The notes beneath the pieces are model-generated. The model saw only the letters and a program-made list of their open reading frames with translations, was not told the DNA's origin and ran no database searches. Both the position numbers and the translations under genes were made by a program. A stretch of DNA of 64,000 nt from Setoptus koraiensis (lineage: Eukaryota; Arthropoda): contig CM106586.1 of the NCBI GenBank assembly GCA_048013815.1, forward strand, positions 18,166,001 through 18,230,000. Reading direction: 5' to 3'. This document shows positions 22,201-37,200 of the stretch, one piece after another; within the stretch, counting starts at the first letter, position 1, and each line of letters begins with the position of its first letter.

Positions 22201-25200
22201 CGGGCTGGCTGTCACACGACATTTGTAGAATCCCTGATCTGCTCTACTGACATCTTGTATGACAAGAGTACCATTTGGGTGAATTAGATGTCGTCTGCTC
22301 TGCGGTAGCTTCACGTAGGTATTGGCTAGCTTTGCATCAAAAGAATCCTCTTCGCTGGCTGCGTTCAATTTTCTTCGAATTTTTTTGATGGTATTAGTGT
22401 TGGTGGTGGTGACATTTCTACTAATTGGCCTCGGATGTGAATCAGACGAGTCGTAGGCTTTGTTAGTGTGCCTCGCCTGCCTGACATAAGCGTTGGACAG
22501 GTCAGATGTGGCAGCTGTGGCGGTTGCGCTCAAACGAGTGAGCGCGTTGTCGCCCCTGGCCGCCAGCAATGTTATTTCTCTATATTTGCGCCTCTGTTCG
22601 CTGGTGCTGCTGAATGATGTTTCGTCATCGCCACTCGAACTAAAATTGGCCTCCATTGGATAATAAATGGATGTATCCGCTGCATCGTCGTCGTCGTAAC
22701 TGTCCAAAGTGTAATCGTCCTCATCATCGTTGTTGCTTGCAGAGGTCAATTTGTTTGTGTTGTCCGGAACAATGATACTATTGTCTACCGCTGACGGAAT
22801 TTGTTTTTCAATTAGATCACCGAATTTCAGTAGCGAAAAGTTGTCGCCAGTTGTTGTTGCTGTCGTTTGCATCATTGTGTTTGCAACTATACCTGCAACT
22901 AGATTATCTTGGCGCTCGCCACTAACTACATTGTCGTTATTCCTGTGCCGGCCATATTTGTTGCGCCTGTTACGCGCGCCACGATTGAACACGCCGTCGT
23001 CATAATCTGCGCCATTGTATTGACTCATATCGAAGCTATTATGATTCATTACAGGGCCTATATTATACTGCTGCTGCATCGCCGTCGCCAACACTGCTGC
23101 ATTTGTGGCTGCACCCAAGGGAACCGCACCGCCATCGGAGCCACCGCCAGCCACATTTGACGCATCGTGCTGCTGTGCACCGTCTTGGCCGGTGCCGTGC
23201 ATCATGTGCATCATTGGCTGCGCTGATTTGTAGAACCATTCGATTTGTGCAACGGGGTAACCGCTATAGGGGCACTGGACGTGCATCTGGTGCTCGCCCA
23301 CCAGCACACTCTTATTGGCCATGGTGCGCACTATTGTCGGTTGGCCATAAACATCAATTCTACCCTCGTGCCTGACACTGTGATAACCGTTGCTGGCCTC
23401 ACAGGTATAATAGCCACCATCAACAGTTTGTATTTGGCTAATATTAACAAACGAATGAACGTGATTATCTTGGCTTACGTAATCGCCAATACGAATGCGC
23501 AAATTAGACATAAAATGCTCGCTCAGAGGCTGATCATCTAGATACCAATTCAATTGGGGCAAAATGTGGCCAGTGGCCTCGCATTTTATGGACACTTTGT
23601 CGCCCGGTTTCAGTAGCTGGGACGCAAATCTAAAGTTCATTATTGGTATATCTTCAATCATGTTCAATTGGAAGGCACTCTCGGAACATTCATACAAATT
23701 GCAGGCCATCAACTGATAGACGCCCTGATCGGCAAGGCTCAACTGGCTCAATTCTAGCTGGACAACAACAATTGGAGCACCCAGTGGCGTGCCGTAAGGG
23801 TGCGCTCTACTGCTCGCAGACGACGATGAAGATGATGATGCAGGCATATTATCAATGAAGGACGATGACAAGGACAAATAATGCTTACGTACTAAATATT
23901 GCTCCAATTCAAGCCAATTGATAGAGTTACCATCGCCAATCAACGTATCCACGTAATAGTGAAATCTTGCCCTATGACCAGCTTGCTGCGGCTTCTGATT
24001 CTGTTGACTGCCATCGCCAGCGCCATTCATGAAATTTAGCGCCTCATATATCCTATCCAAATTGCTGCCAATTGTTGTGGATGAAGTCGACGATATATCA
24101 CCATTTAGATTATTGTTATTATTATTGATTTGATCATCGCTTACTTGGACCATCATGAAGAGATCATTATTGTTGTTGCTGTTTATGTTGACCCCGTTGT
24201 TGCTACCCACGAGCCCATCACCCATCAGTATATCACTATTGTTGCTAGTGCCGCCATTGGACACATCGCCACTGGACGACATGAAGGCACCCTCGTCACC
24301 TTGACTGAATTTTGTATTGCTACCACCATTGAGCACGGCTGATTTCTTTAATATTCTCTGCCTGAATCTAGTATTGAGAGTCAATCGTTTGGCATCTTTT
24401 AGCCATCTCAGATTGTACACTGGATAGCCGGCTATGACAAAATTCACTATTAGCCTAGAGCCCTCTATAGCGGTTATTATTAAATCAGAGGATGATTGAT
24501 GATGAACGCCATCATTACCAGTATGGAATCGGGAACGATGTCGATACACAAGTCTAGGCTGGTGATACGGCTGATGGTGCGGACCTTTGTTTGTCGGGGA
24601 TGCCTGTAGATGCTGCGAAGATGTCCAATTGATAGACTTCGCAAATGGCAAATTGTTGTGCTCATTATTACTGATAATAGATGGATTGTAGTAAGCAGGT
24701 TTATACGATTGGGAATTAGTCCAGCTCGTTATATTGTCTACAATCATGGACAAAGGAAAACTTTTCAGCGAGTCGGCTCCTTTAATTGAGAATGTCATCA
24801 CTTGCAAAGGTTGAGTGGAAGTCGAGTCTCCCGTGTCACTGTTCGTCATAGATGGAATTACTCGCGATGATGCCATTCGATATAAATCACTGTCCCCATT
24901 CGAATTGGCTGAACTTTGCAAGTTTTCGCCGGACGAGAATATATTTGAGTAACCTAATGGATGAGAGGGGAACGGGTAGAGATACAATTATTAGAGTATA
25001 CGATATTTGAGTGTATGTTTCATAATTTAGGAGACCGACCATACTGATACAGTAGTTTGCTATATCTGCGATGGCAAAGAATCGTTTTTTGTCTCTCTTG
25101 GTTGGACACAATGTTACGAAGATGAGGGCTCAGCCAAGAAAAAAAAAATCTTGCAATGCGTTTTTCCCCAGCACGTGCTCATAATCTCTGAGAAGTGTCT

Positions 25201-28200
25201 TCACTTCTTTCAAAGCGCTTCTTAAGCCGAACGAGATGAATGAATGAACAAGCCATCGAACATAAGTCAAAGTTTGGATGGTGACGGCTCAATTGTGACG
25301 AGAGTGGTAAATCCTCCTCTTAGCTGGCCACAATTACTGCAATTGTATCTCTTGACACTTTTACTATCCCTTAATAACCCCAAGAACGTTTATACGTGTT
25401 AGCACGTGCTCCCTCCGGCACACAAGAGATTATTATTATTATGATGCATGATGACATCACAAGGAACATAACAAGCGTAACATTGCACCATAAATTGTTG
25501 GATTATTCACTGTCATGTCTCTTTTGGCCAACTAGACAGTAGTAGTAAGAGTAGCGGCGTCGGTTATATCGAGATTACTGCTGCACAGTTGTTAGCCGGA
25601 CCACAATGTCGCCATCTTCATCGGGGGCGGTGGAAGCATGTGCACAATTGACAGCAATCCTCTATCTCACAAATACACTTGCCATATGCGTTGCATAAGA
25701 CCGTTGCTGTTGCATTTTGCGGGTGAACAATTCATATCATAATGTATTGCGTTGGGTCTTAGGCATTGTCAATGGACGCAAAAACGAGAGCGAGCTCATC
25801 GGCTTATGTCATCCAATATAATCATGGATGAGGAGACCAGATGCAAGTATGAATATATCAATAAACTTCTATATATTATTAGCTTATTATTATATTTCGG
25901 CTCACATAGACGAGACTTAGTTGGAATGGGAGGCCGCCGGAGCACACATGTCATCGCCAGTCCATATTATTTCTAGTTGCCCTGTTCAATTACACTCTCT
26001 CAGCTAGATAGGGAAGCATACTGATGAATTAATGGATCAGATGGATAATGAACGGATGCGACGGATCGTGTTGGTGGGTCATTGTAGAAACAAAGAATTA
26101 CTGCATAAATAAAACGGAACATACCACTAGATTATTATTATTACTACTTTTATAAATGGACACACAAACCAAAAGTGAAACTGGCCGGCTCGTTGTTTAT
26201 ATTAAGCCAAGCATAAAGAATCTATCTGTCTATCGAAATTGAGAGTGGTTGTTGGCTGAGCCATTGTTCAAGTTGGAAATGGACAAGCTCACAAGCTCAT
26301 GTTCAGTTCTAAATTCAATCAGCAACTATTGTCATTGTTTGCCTCTATTGCTTGTTGTGCCACATAACGGACACAAGAAACAAAGAACGAAACCGATGCT
26401 AAAAGCACACAAACTATTCTAAATTCAATTTCCTATACCTATATCTAATGCTACTACTATAGCTACCGAACGGCCCCCCATGTATCTGCACTAACGAACA
26501 AACAACAATACGCGGCAAACGCATTATATAGTTGACCAGAGAGCACACCATACCATATGAGAGAGGCCACTTGTCAGTGGAAGAATGGACGATTCCGGTT
26601 ATAGAATCGTCTGGCCGGCAAGCCAGAGTGTATAGCCAATTTGTGTGTCGTTATATCGTTATAAATTGGTAATCGTGATATCGTGCTCCAGATATCCCTG
26701 TTGTCTCTAACAACAGATATCACAGATTGATCAAAAGGGACCCCACAGCCAACAGGATAGTGATCTGGATAGAATGCCCTCCATGACTCTTCATGACAGT
26801 AGTTTATATTCAGATGGGATGCCAGCGGCGGAGCAGAGACAGCAGCAGCAGCCGTGGCACCAGATCACTTTATATGGCATAATGTTCTTTGGTTGTAACT
26901 CGGCGAAAATACAAAGGCCAATGCCCATACCAACGCACCAATGCATAACATGGATGGGCATAAAACGATGCCAACGGCTCGTCGCAATTGTTCGCGGAAA
27001 TAATGCAAGTGAGACTGTTGAAAAATTCAGCCACTTTTTTAGCTTGTGCTCGTGCAAAGCTCGTGCTTGAACTTTATGTCGATCGTACAGGATGCTGCTG
27101 GCGCTGTGTTTGTTCTAGTTGACAAACAAGCAAAAGCAATCAAGTCTTCGTTTGGTATCGGCAAACGAATTGTCAGTTGCACACACACACGGCGAGCTAG
27201 CTGACCATCAGCAACTCAACTGAAATGGAGTGATACATACATGGAACACTTAACGTATCGCAACAACATAATATGATTTACGATTTGCCAGCGGCAAACA
27301 ACAGAGTAACAAATAAGTTTCCGACGGCATCCTGGGGTGCTATGTACTCGTATATGTGTTTGTGTGTTGGCTATCTAGTGGCAGCAGTAGTGGCAGTAGC
27401 GGGGTAATTGATTTGAGTAAAGTTTTGCCAACAACACGAACGAATGATCAAATTAAAGATTAAATGAGAAAAATGTAAGAGTCGGACAGAGTCAGCAACG
27501 ATAACGGCGATAAGGCGTTTGAATTGGATTAGATATAGCGAGGCAAGGATTTTTTGGTTCTGCCAGTGGTGCCACTGGTAGTGGTGGCCCATTGTGATCT
27601 GTTTGCTCACAGTGGGAGTCGCCCCTGGGTACAGTGGGAGCCACCTCCAAAAGTGTCCACGTTAGGTTAGATATGGTAGTAGTGGCGTTGGTAGTGGGAG
27701 TAGCAGCGAAAAGATACCAATTTAGTGACCACGGGTTCCTTCTAATCACAGTTGCTGCTTATCGTTGGGAGAGTGGCGCGGAGCAGGGATAAAAAGTGGA
27801 ACATTTGATTCCAGTTGCAAGTAGTTATTTTATTGGCTTATTTTTGTCGCGGGCCGAGTGATAATTTCATATCACAGACCATGGCACCATGGAGGACGGC
27901 GTCAACATCCGTTATGGTATCGCGAAGCGGAGGCTATTAGAAGACAAGTCACTCGAACAGCTTATGAGTGAGTTATCAATTTGAACCCTGTCGCGCTGTC
28001 TATCTAATCTAGAGAACACTTTGTATATCACCACTGGTGCTTTTTGACGATGGCTAGAGTGTTTATTGTATTGCGCGTGTGTGTGATTTAATAACTAATT
28101 TTTCGTTATAGCAAGCAAACGTTATAGCCATAGCTCCGGCTGTGAACAACCTCTGAACTGATGATCAATGTATGTTCGCTATTTCGTCTAGATTATGCTC

Positions 28201-31200
28201 TTGGGGGGGGGGCGGGAGGGCGCACGACGAGCCAACAAATAACTTGATATTGTTATGTAATCTGGAGATGAAGTTTAATCAGATATTGCGGCGTCTGCGA
28301 TAAATCCCTCGCACCCACAAGCGCACTATTAGAATAGGCATACACAACAACAACAACAACAACAACAAACATGTCGACCATAGATGTATACAAACTGAAC
28401 ATATTCAAACATCATCGAGTCGTCGGGCAACATTATACAGAAATGGAAACCGGGATTGTATTGGAGTGGCGAAGCGCCAGATAGATGGCGGATATATGGA
28501 GTGGTGGCGGATAAGAATGGTGCCAGGCTGAATAGTCAGATATCAAGCATCACGCACTAAATCTTTTAAAGAAGGCCACTTATACGCACGCAATTTGATG
28601 ATGTGATTCAACTCGATTGATGATAATTGAATTGACTGAGTGAGGCGGTCCCCTTGCCGACTCGTGATAGCTGGCATAGCCCACTGTTACTTATGACACT
28701 AGAAGCACAAAGTCACCTCATCGTACTCGAATGGTCGGTTGGTCGCATAGTGGGTTAGTCGGATAGCGGGTTAGTGGGATAGCGGGTTGGTCGGATAGTC
28801 GGATAAAGGGGAGGCAACCGAGAAAGAGAGCAACTGTTATCCCATTGTGCGTGCTCCAAATCTGGCGCGTCGAAAAGAGGATAAGCGCGAATGTGGGCGC
28901 CAATTTGCAACTGCGACCAACCAATTCAAACCAACTCAAACCAACTCTAACCAATTCCAACCAATCCCAACCAAAGGCAGATAAAGAAAGGCTGCGTGTC
29001 GCAGCGCCGGCATGCAGGAGGGCCCCGTTTCCACTTCATACTTAAATGATCGCCAACACTGCAGCCGAGTTACATGGGACGGACAGGCCATGGGACTTTG
29101 GGCAAGCTGCGGTCATTCATGAGGCCCTCTTTTCAGTTGGTGTCGCCCATTCCATTCAATTTAGTTGCTGTTGGCGTTGCGAGACAACAGGATGGACTTT
29201 TGATCTGTGGAGCAGGCAACATGAAAAGAAACACACACACATATCACCAGATAGGCCAGGCAAACTAATCGTATCTGGGGCCAGTGCAGCGAGCCTCGTA
29301 TTATTATTGTTGTTTTTATTGCGACAAACAGACACAACAGAGCGACATGACAGAGAAATGGGCAACTTGCCCCATTCTCAATAGTTGGAGCCTTGTTTTT
29401 TGGTGCCCGCGTCTCCAACTCACGGCCCGCGGATGTCAGTGTGTGTGGCCCAGTGGATGCCAGTTGTTGTTTGTGAGAGATGCGTCGTTTGGGGCCCGGT
29501 GACTATGTGGCTGGGGCCAACAACGGACTGGCCGGCACCCAGCTAACTACTCATGCCCGCCAGACAGCTATGATGTTGGCAGATTTTAGCCAGCCAGCCA
29601 GTGTATGAAGTATGATCATGCAATCAGCAACGCGGATGCGGATTTGCCCGGCCACGTATCGGCGGGCCCCATTGAGCGCTTTGTGGCCAGGCTTTTTCAT
29701 GCCCTTATCAGTGCAGAAAGTACCCTCACATATAATACCCTCGCATATAATATCATCATGTATGATATCATGATATATATGCCAGCAAAAATACAGAGAG
29801 TACAGCGGTGCGCATATGCGTTTCTGTTCAGTTTTGATACCGATCGAGAAGCGGCCCAATGGGCCAATTGCTGGCTAGAGAGCTCGCTTTTCAGCTGTAC
29901 TCCGTTTCAGCCCGAAAGTGCTCGAGTTAACAATAGCCCTGAACGGGTTATAAATAAACGCGTACGCAACATATGACTCATATGATACGAGTACACATCA
30001 CAGAGATATGGTGATGGTGACAACAACAGCCAGCCAGCCAGCCAGCCAATACAGCCGCCGGAATCGCGTATAAACCGCTGGCATATGAGCGGTGGTATAT
30101 TTCTGGCGGTGGTATGAGCGGTGGCGAGGCGCTCATTTAGCCGTCGTTGGGCAACAATCTGCTTAGGGTGGCACATTTGGCTCATTTGTTGGCGCCGTTG
30201 CGTTTGTCAGGCAAACATGCGGAGCCCACTAAAAAGCGTGGGGCCCGCTCGTGGGGCGCACCTCGCTCGCTTGGCGGCTCGTTGTTGGTGTTGCGACAAT
30301 GCTGTGCTCGCGAACTACACCTAGCTTGCGGTATATCCGTGCTGGATGTGCAGACAGTGCGCACAGTGTTGTTGTTGGCATTACTACTTTTGAGCGTTTA
30401 TTTCGGCATTTGGCCAGCCGTTAGACCCGCCAACAGAAGCGATTTTGCCAGCCAGTGCCAGTGCCGCAATTGCAGGCCCCCGAATGGCCGTTGAATAGAA
30501 TCGCTACAGCGGCGAGCAGAGCAAATAATATAGAAATAGGGCTAATAGTTTATGGAGATACAAGCGGCGCGGGCGTCTTATTTGCACGTGTTGTTGACAG
30601 CTATGGAATGTTTTTCTTGCTTTGCTCTCTTTGTGTGGCAAAGGTTGGCCCCTAACAGCGCCGTCCGCACGATTAGCTGCCTGCATAAGCTGTCCAAGCG
30701 GGCACTACCTACTGCCGTCGCTATTAGTTTTGGCACGAGCTCACCAGTGGGCCCGGTATCGGTATTGCAGTGCGCGGTGCGGCCGTGTTCGGTATTGCGC
30801 GCGGTGCGGCCGCTTTCGGGTTCGGTCGATCGCGCGCGGTCCGCCGCAAGCCGTCGCAAGCCATCGCAAGCCGCCATCCAGCAGCCGCGCCACCAGTCCC
30901 GGCACCAGCCGCGATATTGGGCATGATACCGGCCGCGGTACCGGGCATGATATCAGCGAGCGCCACGAGTGTCAGCGGGGCGAGCTGGCGACATCTCTTT
31001 GTTTGGCGGGCACGGGCGCTGTCAGTGGCATTGTGACTGGCGCTGTCACTGGCCAGGTCGCCGGGCAATTTCTGGCCCACAGACGACGCAGGGCCCCACA
31101 CACGGCCCACGGATGCTGTCTGGTGCAGCCCGAAGCTCGGGCGCAACCGCCGGAGCGGCTGCCGTGCGAGCTAGCTCGTAGCATATCCGAGCTCGGATAT

Positions 31201-34200
31201 GAGTGAGCTCGAATATGCTATGAGCTGGGCGAGACGCCAAGACGGCCGCGCGGCGGATAGCGCACGTATCAGCACAGTGCGCAACAATGATAACAAATCT
31301 GTTCCGTTTAGTGGCGCTGTCAGTGTTGGTTGCGTCAGACATCGCCAAATATCAGACATACATCATGTTTGTAGTGGCCAATACAGCGTGTATAACCAAA
31401 CGGGCCAGCCATGCAATCGATAGCCAGTTTGTGATAGATTGTGATAGTTTGTGTGCGTGTGTGTGTGTGTGTGTGCAAGCTCGGCAAACAATATCACAAT
31501 GGGCAGACAAACAACAACAACGGCAACAATATAAACATTGCATCACATGAATTTATTGTCAACCGGGTGACAGTTGCGAGCTCGCCAGCTCGCCAACGTG
31601 CTCTAAAATATACGCCGCGATATAAGTCAGTGGGCCGAATATTGTATTAACATTATTGTTATTATCAATTTGTCTGTGTTTGTCTGACTGCAGGCCGCTG
31701 CTGCGCAATCTGTTATGTAATATAGCGACGGCGGCGCAATATAATATCCGTGGCGCGCCCCATATATAACCGCCGCACAAGACCGGTCGTATATGACTGT
31801 GCAGACACTCGATAACGGACAGCGCCAGCGTCATGTGACGCCCGTGATACGCGGGCACATATTGCGTCCGCGGGCCGGAGCGGCCATTAGCGTTCTCGGT
31901 CGGGCAGCGTCTTTGTCTCGGGCGCATCGGGTGCGTCGGGCGCGTCGAACGGCCCCGCTTGGCCAGTGTTCATTAACTTTGTCACATTAGCATCGGCATT
32001 AGCATAGAGAGCCGCCGAACAGATTAACTGGGCTGCGTGTGGCGCGCGCTGTCTCGCCGGCCACCGGATTGTATCCGATGACAGCGTATATATATAATAA
32101 TGATAATTAGTTAGGTACACACACACGACGGGCTGCGCACGGCCGCTAATCGGGTCCGCTGGCGGCTAATCGGGCGCAGCGACCGATAACGGGCCAAGTG
32201 GGAAACACGAGTATGACATAACTGACAAAAACAACTATCGACCAGACCGGCCGTCGGCATGTGCGGGCCGGCGGCCGTTTAATTGCCGCCGTTGCACTTG
32301 TGCGCCGATGGGGCCCGCAAGTGTGTGTGTGCCTATGCGTCTTATCATGCGTGAACCGGCCCGATCGCACCTGACCAACCGCAGGGCTGGACACGAGAGA
32401 GATGGGGCCCGCATGATAAGGTTGTTGTCGTCGGTGTGCGTTGTAATCAATTGGCGCTCTCACAATTGCCTAATGACACCAGCCCGGCCGGCTGTTAATG
32501 TTCAGTCGGGCGGCAACAACAGCGCCGACAACAGCATCGACATCCACGCCGACGGCAGCAACAACAGCGACGGCAGCAACAACAGCGACGGCAGCGGCGA
32601 CAACGGCGACAACAAGGACAGTTTTTTATTTTTATCGCCGCTCGCCGAGCCGTGCAAGCGAGCCAACAAGCGACTCGGCAATACATGCCTGCGCGCATAT
32701 ATTACGCGCCCGTTCGCCCCAGCGGCTGCCCGAACAACCGACCGGCCCTCGGCCGGAGCAGCCAGAGCCCGGCTGGCGCCAGGCGGCTGCGGTGCAGATG
32801 CGAGCCGCGCGGACAATCGCATACCATCAAATAATCATTACTTTGGACTGCTCATGCGGCCGCAAAAGAAGACGCAAAATGCGAACGAAATACGAAATGC
32901 AAAACGAGAAAGATGCAACATGCCAACTGCTGCATTGCGACCAGCCATGACGCGCCGCGATATGACGCGCACAGTCATTGCGTCATTGTTGGGCCCCTCT
33001 TGCCCGTTGACGCAACTCTGACACATCGGCAACTGGCTGGCACAGTTGCCGCAGCCAAGCCGAGACCAGTGTCGAGCTGGCCCAAAATAAAACTGTTTTT
33101 GCGCGCACATCTTACATAACGTCTTACAAGTCATGATATATATATATGACTGTTTCTTTGGCCCGTTTGCGCTACTTCTACTCGGCTCGGCTCAGCTCGT
33201 TTCAATGGCAACCCAATGCGCCGCACACAATCATTTTTTATCTATCCGTGCACCTATGCGCGCCTTTCTGGCCCGCATTATCCGTTGGCGCGCTGTGCCG
33301 CTTTGGGCCGGCTGGCCCGGCGCTGCTCGACTTGGTCCCGGCCCCTCGAAACTGTCGCGACTCGCTGCTAGCTGGCGGGCCGGCGGCCGGAGCTGGTGAC
33401 AGAGCATGATGTGATTATAATTGAGATCATTTGTGTGCATGCCGGAGAGCGGGCACCGCGGGCCGGCTTTCAACGGCGCGCCGGACAGGCAGCGTAACAG
33501 ACAGAGAGCGCGTGAGAGAGAGAGAAGGCACAAGAATGAAAATAGAGAATAAAATAAAATAAAATGTATCTCTTGTCATTTGTTGTCGGGCATCTCGCAT
33601 CTCGGCACCTCGCTTTGTGTGTGCTTGTCGCGCTTGCAACGGGCCCCGGTCGACGGGCCCCGGTGGGCGGCTGCCCGAGGCGAACCGGTGCCAGTCCAGC
33701 AGTTGGCCCGCAGTTGCCCGTCCGCTCGGGATCTGCGTTCGTCGGGGCGACTGCGGACGCAGAGTCGCCGAATCGCATCATCGGACTGGAGGCCATTCCG
33801 ATGGGGGGCACGGCAACGTTTTTGGGCCAGTTTCGTGTTTAGCTGACATTTGGCTGCTCTCGAGTCTCGACAACATGGCAACGCCGTTGAGTGGGCCCGC
33901 AATTGATCGCAATTGGTCAAAATCGTCAATTGAATTCAAGTGTCGAGCTCGACAAGCGACACTCAAACACTGAGGCGCATTCAAATTCAAATCGCCAATT
34001 GTCGCAACGTGTTGGCGTGTGTGTGTGTGTGTGTGTGTGTGATCATTTATTCAGAGGCGCGCGATCATCAGTCATGCTACAAAAGTCATGTTACGAGAGT
34101 CATGTTGTTACGTAAGCAAGTGCCCGCTGCCCACACTGGCTTACGTAACAGCATGAGTTTGGCCAGTACAAGCGGATAGATACGGATGGCTGCGAGGTGT

Positions 34201-37200
34201 TGCGATGGTCAATTGAATTGAGCGGCCAGTGGCGGCTTAAGCGCCGTATGAGCAATGATGATGATGATGATTACGGTTGCTGTAACAACAATTTGCTGCA
34301 AACCAACTCGGCAGCAATAAAATGACAGCATTACAAGCAGTGATTGTGCACAAGTGGCGCTACCTCTGCTCGCCGCTGGCAAGCTAGCGTCACCAGCGGC
34401 GAGCTAGCGTCACCAGCGGCGAGCTAGCGTTACCAGTGGCGAGCCAGCGGTAATGGCAACGTAGCCCGTGGCGCGTGCGTCACGTGTAACTTGTAACTGG
34501 CCTCGTATCATTGTTGTTTGCTGGTCACTTGACCGCTGGCTGGCCAGCCAGCCACCGATGCCAGCCAACGGTCAAGTGATTAACAGAGCCAATCCGTGCC
34601 GCGCCACCTGCTCGACGGCGCGCCAGCTCCGCAAACGACCGCTAGGTGCAGTGCGCACATTTGTTTTGGTTGGCCGTTGGGTCTCGCTTTGCCAAATGGA
34701 GCTGGCGGCGGAAGTCGCAAGTTGCAAGTCGCAAGTCGCCACTGGAAATTAGATACGGCACTGGCCGCCAGTCGCACTGGCCGCTATGGCCGAGCCAACA
34801 GCGGAAAGGTCAGCTAAATGGCCGGTCGGTTGTTGTGCGGCCAGAAGCGCAGTGGCGGCCAGAAGGATGAGAAATTGCCACAGATCTGCGATAGATTTGC
34901 TGTGGCGGTCGGCCGGCCCGCCACTGGGCTCGCCCGAGCCAAATAGCTTTGCCAAATTGCACCCGCTCGCCGTTAGTCGGTTGGTCGGGGCCCCTGTTTC
35001 GGTTACTGGGGCGCCTGCCGGCTGCTCGTAGCGATTTGTCGGCGGCTCGCAGCGATTTGTCGGTTGCTCGTAGCGATTCCTCGGTTGGTCGGGCCGTTTG
35101 TCGGACTGGCCGGTCTGGTCGGCCGGCCGACGGGCCAGAGCGGCAGCGCCAGGCCAGCAGCGACTGGGCAGCGCGCAGCAGGCCAAAATGAAATGCCCAA
35201 ATCGGCCGAATTGGCCGAATAAAATGACGACACGGACAGACGAGTGGCTATTTTTGCAAGTTGCAAGTTGTTTGGCGCAACAACAACGCCGAAACAACGC
35301 CGAAACAACACAAACAAGTGCTCAATCATTAGATTCTAATCTAAACAGGCAGCGCTGCGTTACATAACCGCGCTGGCTGGCCGCCATCGCAAGCGCGCTT
35401 GTTGCGGATAACGGGCAATTGTGTTACGGATAGCGCCCAAGCTTGCGTTGCGGACGGCGCCCGATCGCGTTGCGGGCGGCTCCCGATTGCGTCGGGGACG
35501 GCGGCCAATCTGGGCCCGCGCGCCGGCCCAATGGCCGCCAATTGGCAATATTTGGCCGCTGTCTGCGGCCGCCGTCCGCGGCCGCCGTCTGCAGAGATAC
35601 TTGTCAGTGGGGCCCGCGCGAGCATCTTGCTGTGCGCCAGTCGGCTCCGGTTGTCAGTGTGCGGCATATCGCTTATTGGGTGAGTTTGTCATCGCTGCGC
35701 CCAGCGCCGGGCCCCGGCCCCAGCGACGGCCCAGCGACGGCCGAATCAGCGCGAGCAAGCGGGCCGGCCGAAAATGGCCGCCGTTCATCATTATGTCATC
35801 GGCGACAACTGTTCCGAAAGTGGCCCGCTCGGGCGCGCCTGCCGAACAGCGACGGCCAGTGGTCGTTTTGCCGCTGTTGGCATTTTGTCGCCGCCAAACG
35901 ACGGCACCGCGATTGGGGCCAGTCGCGGGCCCCACTCTGGCCCCAGCCGGCCATTTGTTGCCAGCTGCAACGGGCAAGCGGTGCGCAAATTGGCCTCCCC
36001 ACACACACACACACACACACACAACAACTGGCGCCCCATATCCAGTTGGCGCCACACACAGCCGCTGGCAAGGTAATGTCCATATCGCACGAGTGTGTGT
36101 GTGTGTCAGCTAGACAGCTCATTATAATATTTATTGCGCAATGCCGTTGCTGGCGCAGCTCACCTGAGTGTTTGCATGTGACACTCGCTAGGTGTGGGCA
36201 CGCAGCGGCAGCGGCAATGCGTCATTAGTGGGCGCCACCTTTTCCGGCCAGCCGACACACTGGCCAACTGTTCGGGTAGCGCCGGCGACGCACCAACGGC
36301 CGGCCGACGCACCAACGGCTGGCCGACGCACCGACGGCTGGCCGACGCACGAACCAGGGGCCAAAACCGCAAGGTGGCGCCCGTAATTAGGGCTCGGCTT
36401 GCCCATATCTGGCCACTTTGGGCAGCAGTTGTGCCCTGTCTACCTTTGCACCGAGCAACATTGTGCAACCGGCCCGCTGTTACCCGCCAAGTTGACACCA
36501 GAGGGGAGCCGGGCCACCGACGCACTGTCAACCATTGTCCAATATTTGGCGTGCGCGCAAACTGCACAAGCTCGCCGTGACAATAATTATGGCAATAGCC
36601 GAGATAAGATTGACAAGACAGCGAGACGAGCAATTTCGGGGCGCGGCCCGGTGGCCCCATTGGCAGCGTTGGCAGCGTTGGCAGCGTTGGCCCGTTGGCC
36701 CGTTGGCCCCGTTGCCAGCGCTGGTGGCGTTGCCCGCGCGGCCCGCATTGGCACTAGACGAACGGACAAAGCGTTATTGTTTTTCGCATATTACATGACA
36801 GTTGGCTCCCGTTTCGGGCCGCGGCCCGCACCGGCAGCCAGGCAACGGTGTCAAGGTATCCGTCTGTCCGTCTGTGAGTGGCAACTGTCTCGCTGTTGTT
36901 GCGCAACAGCCCGAGCGGCGGCCCCGAGCCAGCATGTGACGCGGCGAGCGGCACAATGCTCACAATGCTGACACAATGGGATCGGCTGAACAGCGAGTCA
37001 CTCTGTCACAGGGGCACAGATTTATTCGCGCTCGCGCACCATCGGGCCTCGCCCGATTGTCAGCCGTGGGGCCCCATCGTGCAGGCGTGTGTCACATTGT
37101 CATAATGCGAGCGTGACAACTATCAAGTTTGATTCGTTTAATTGTTACGTAACACAAATCAGTGCCCCACTAATGGGCCAATGCCGTGCCGTGTCTTGGC

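Noticed and set aside
30578-36971. Many overlapping long open frames on both strands
   Set aside because: High GC removes stop codons; products are Ala/Arg/Pro/Gly-rich, present in several frames at once, and show no domain.
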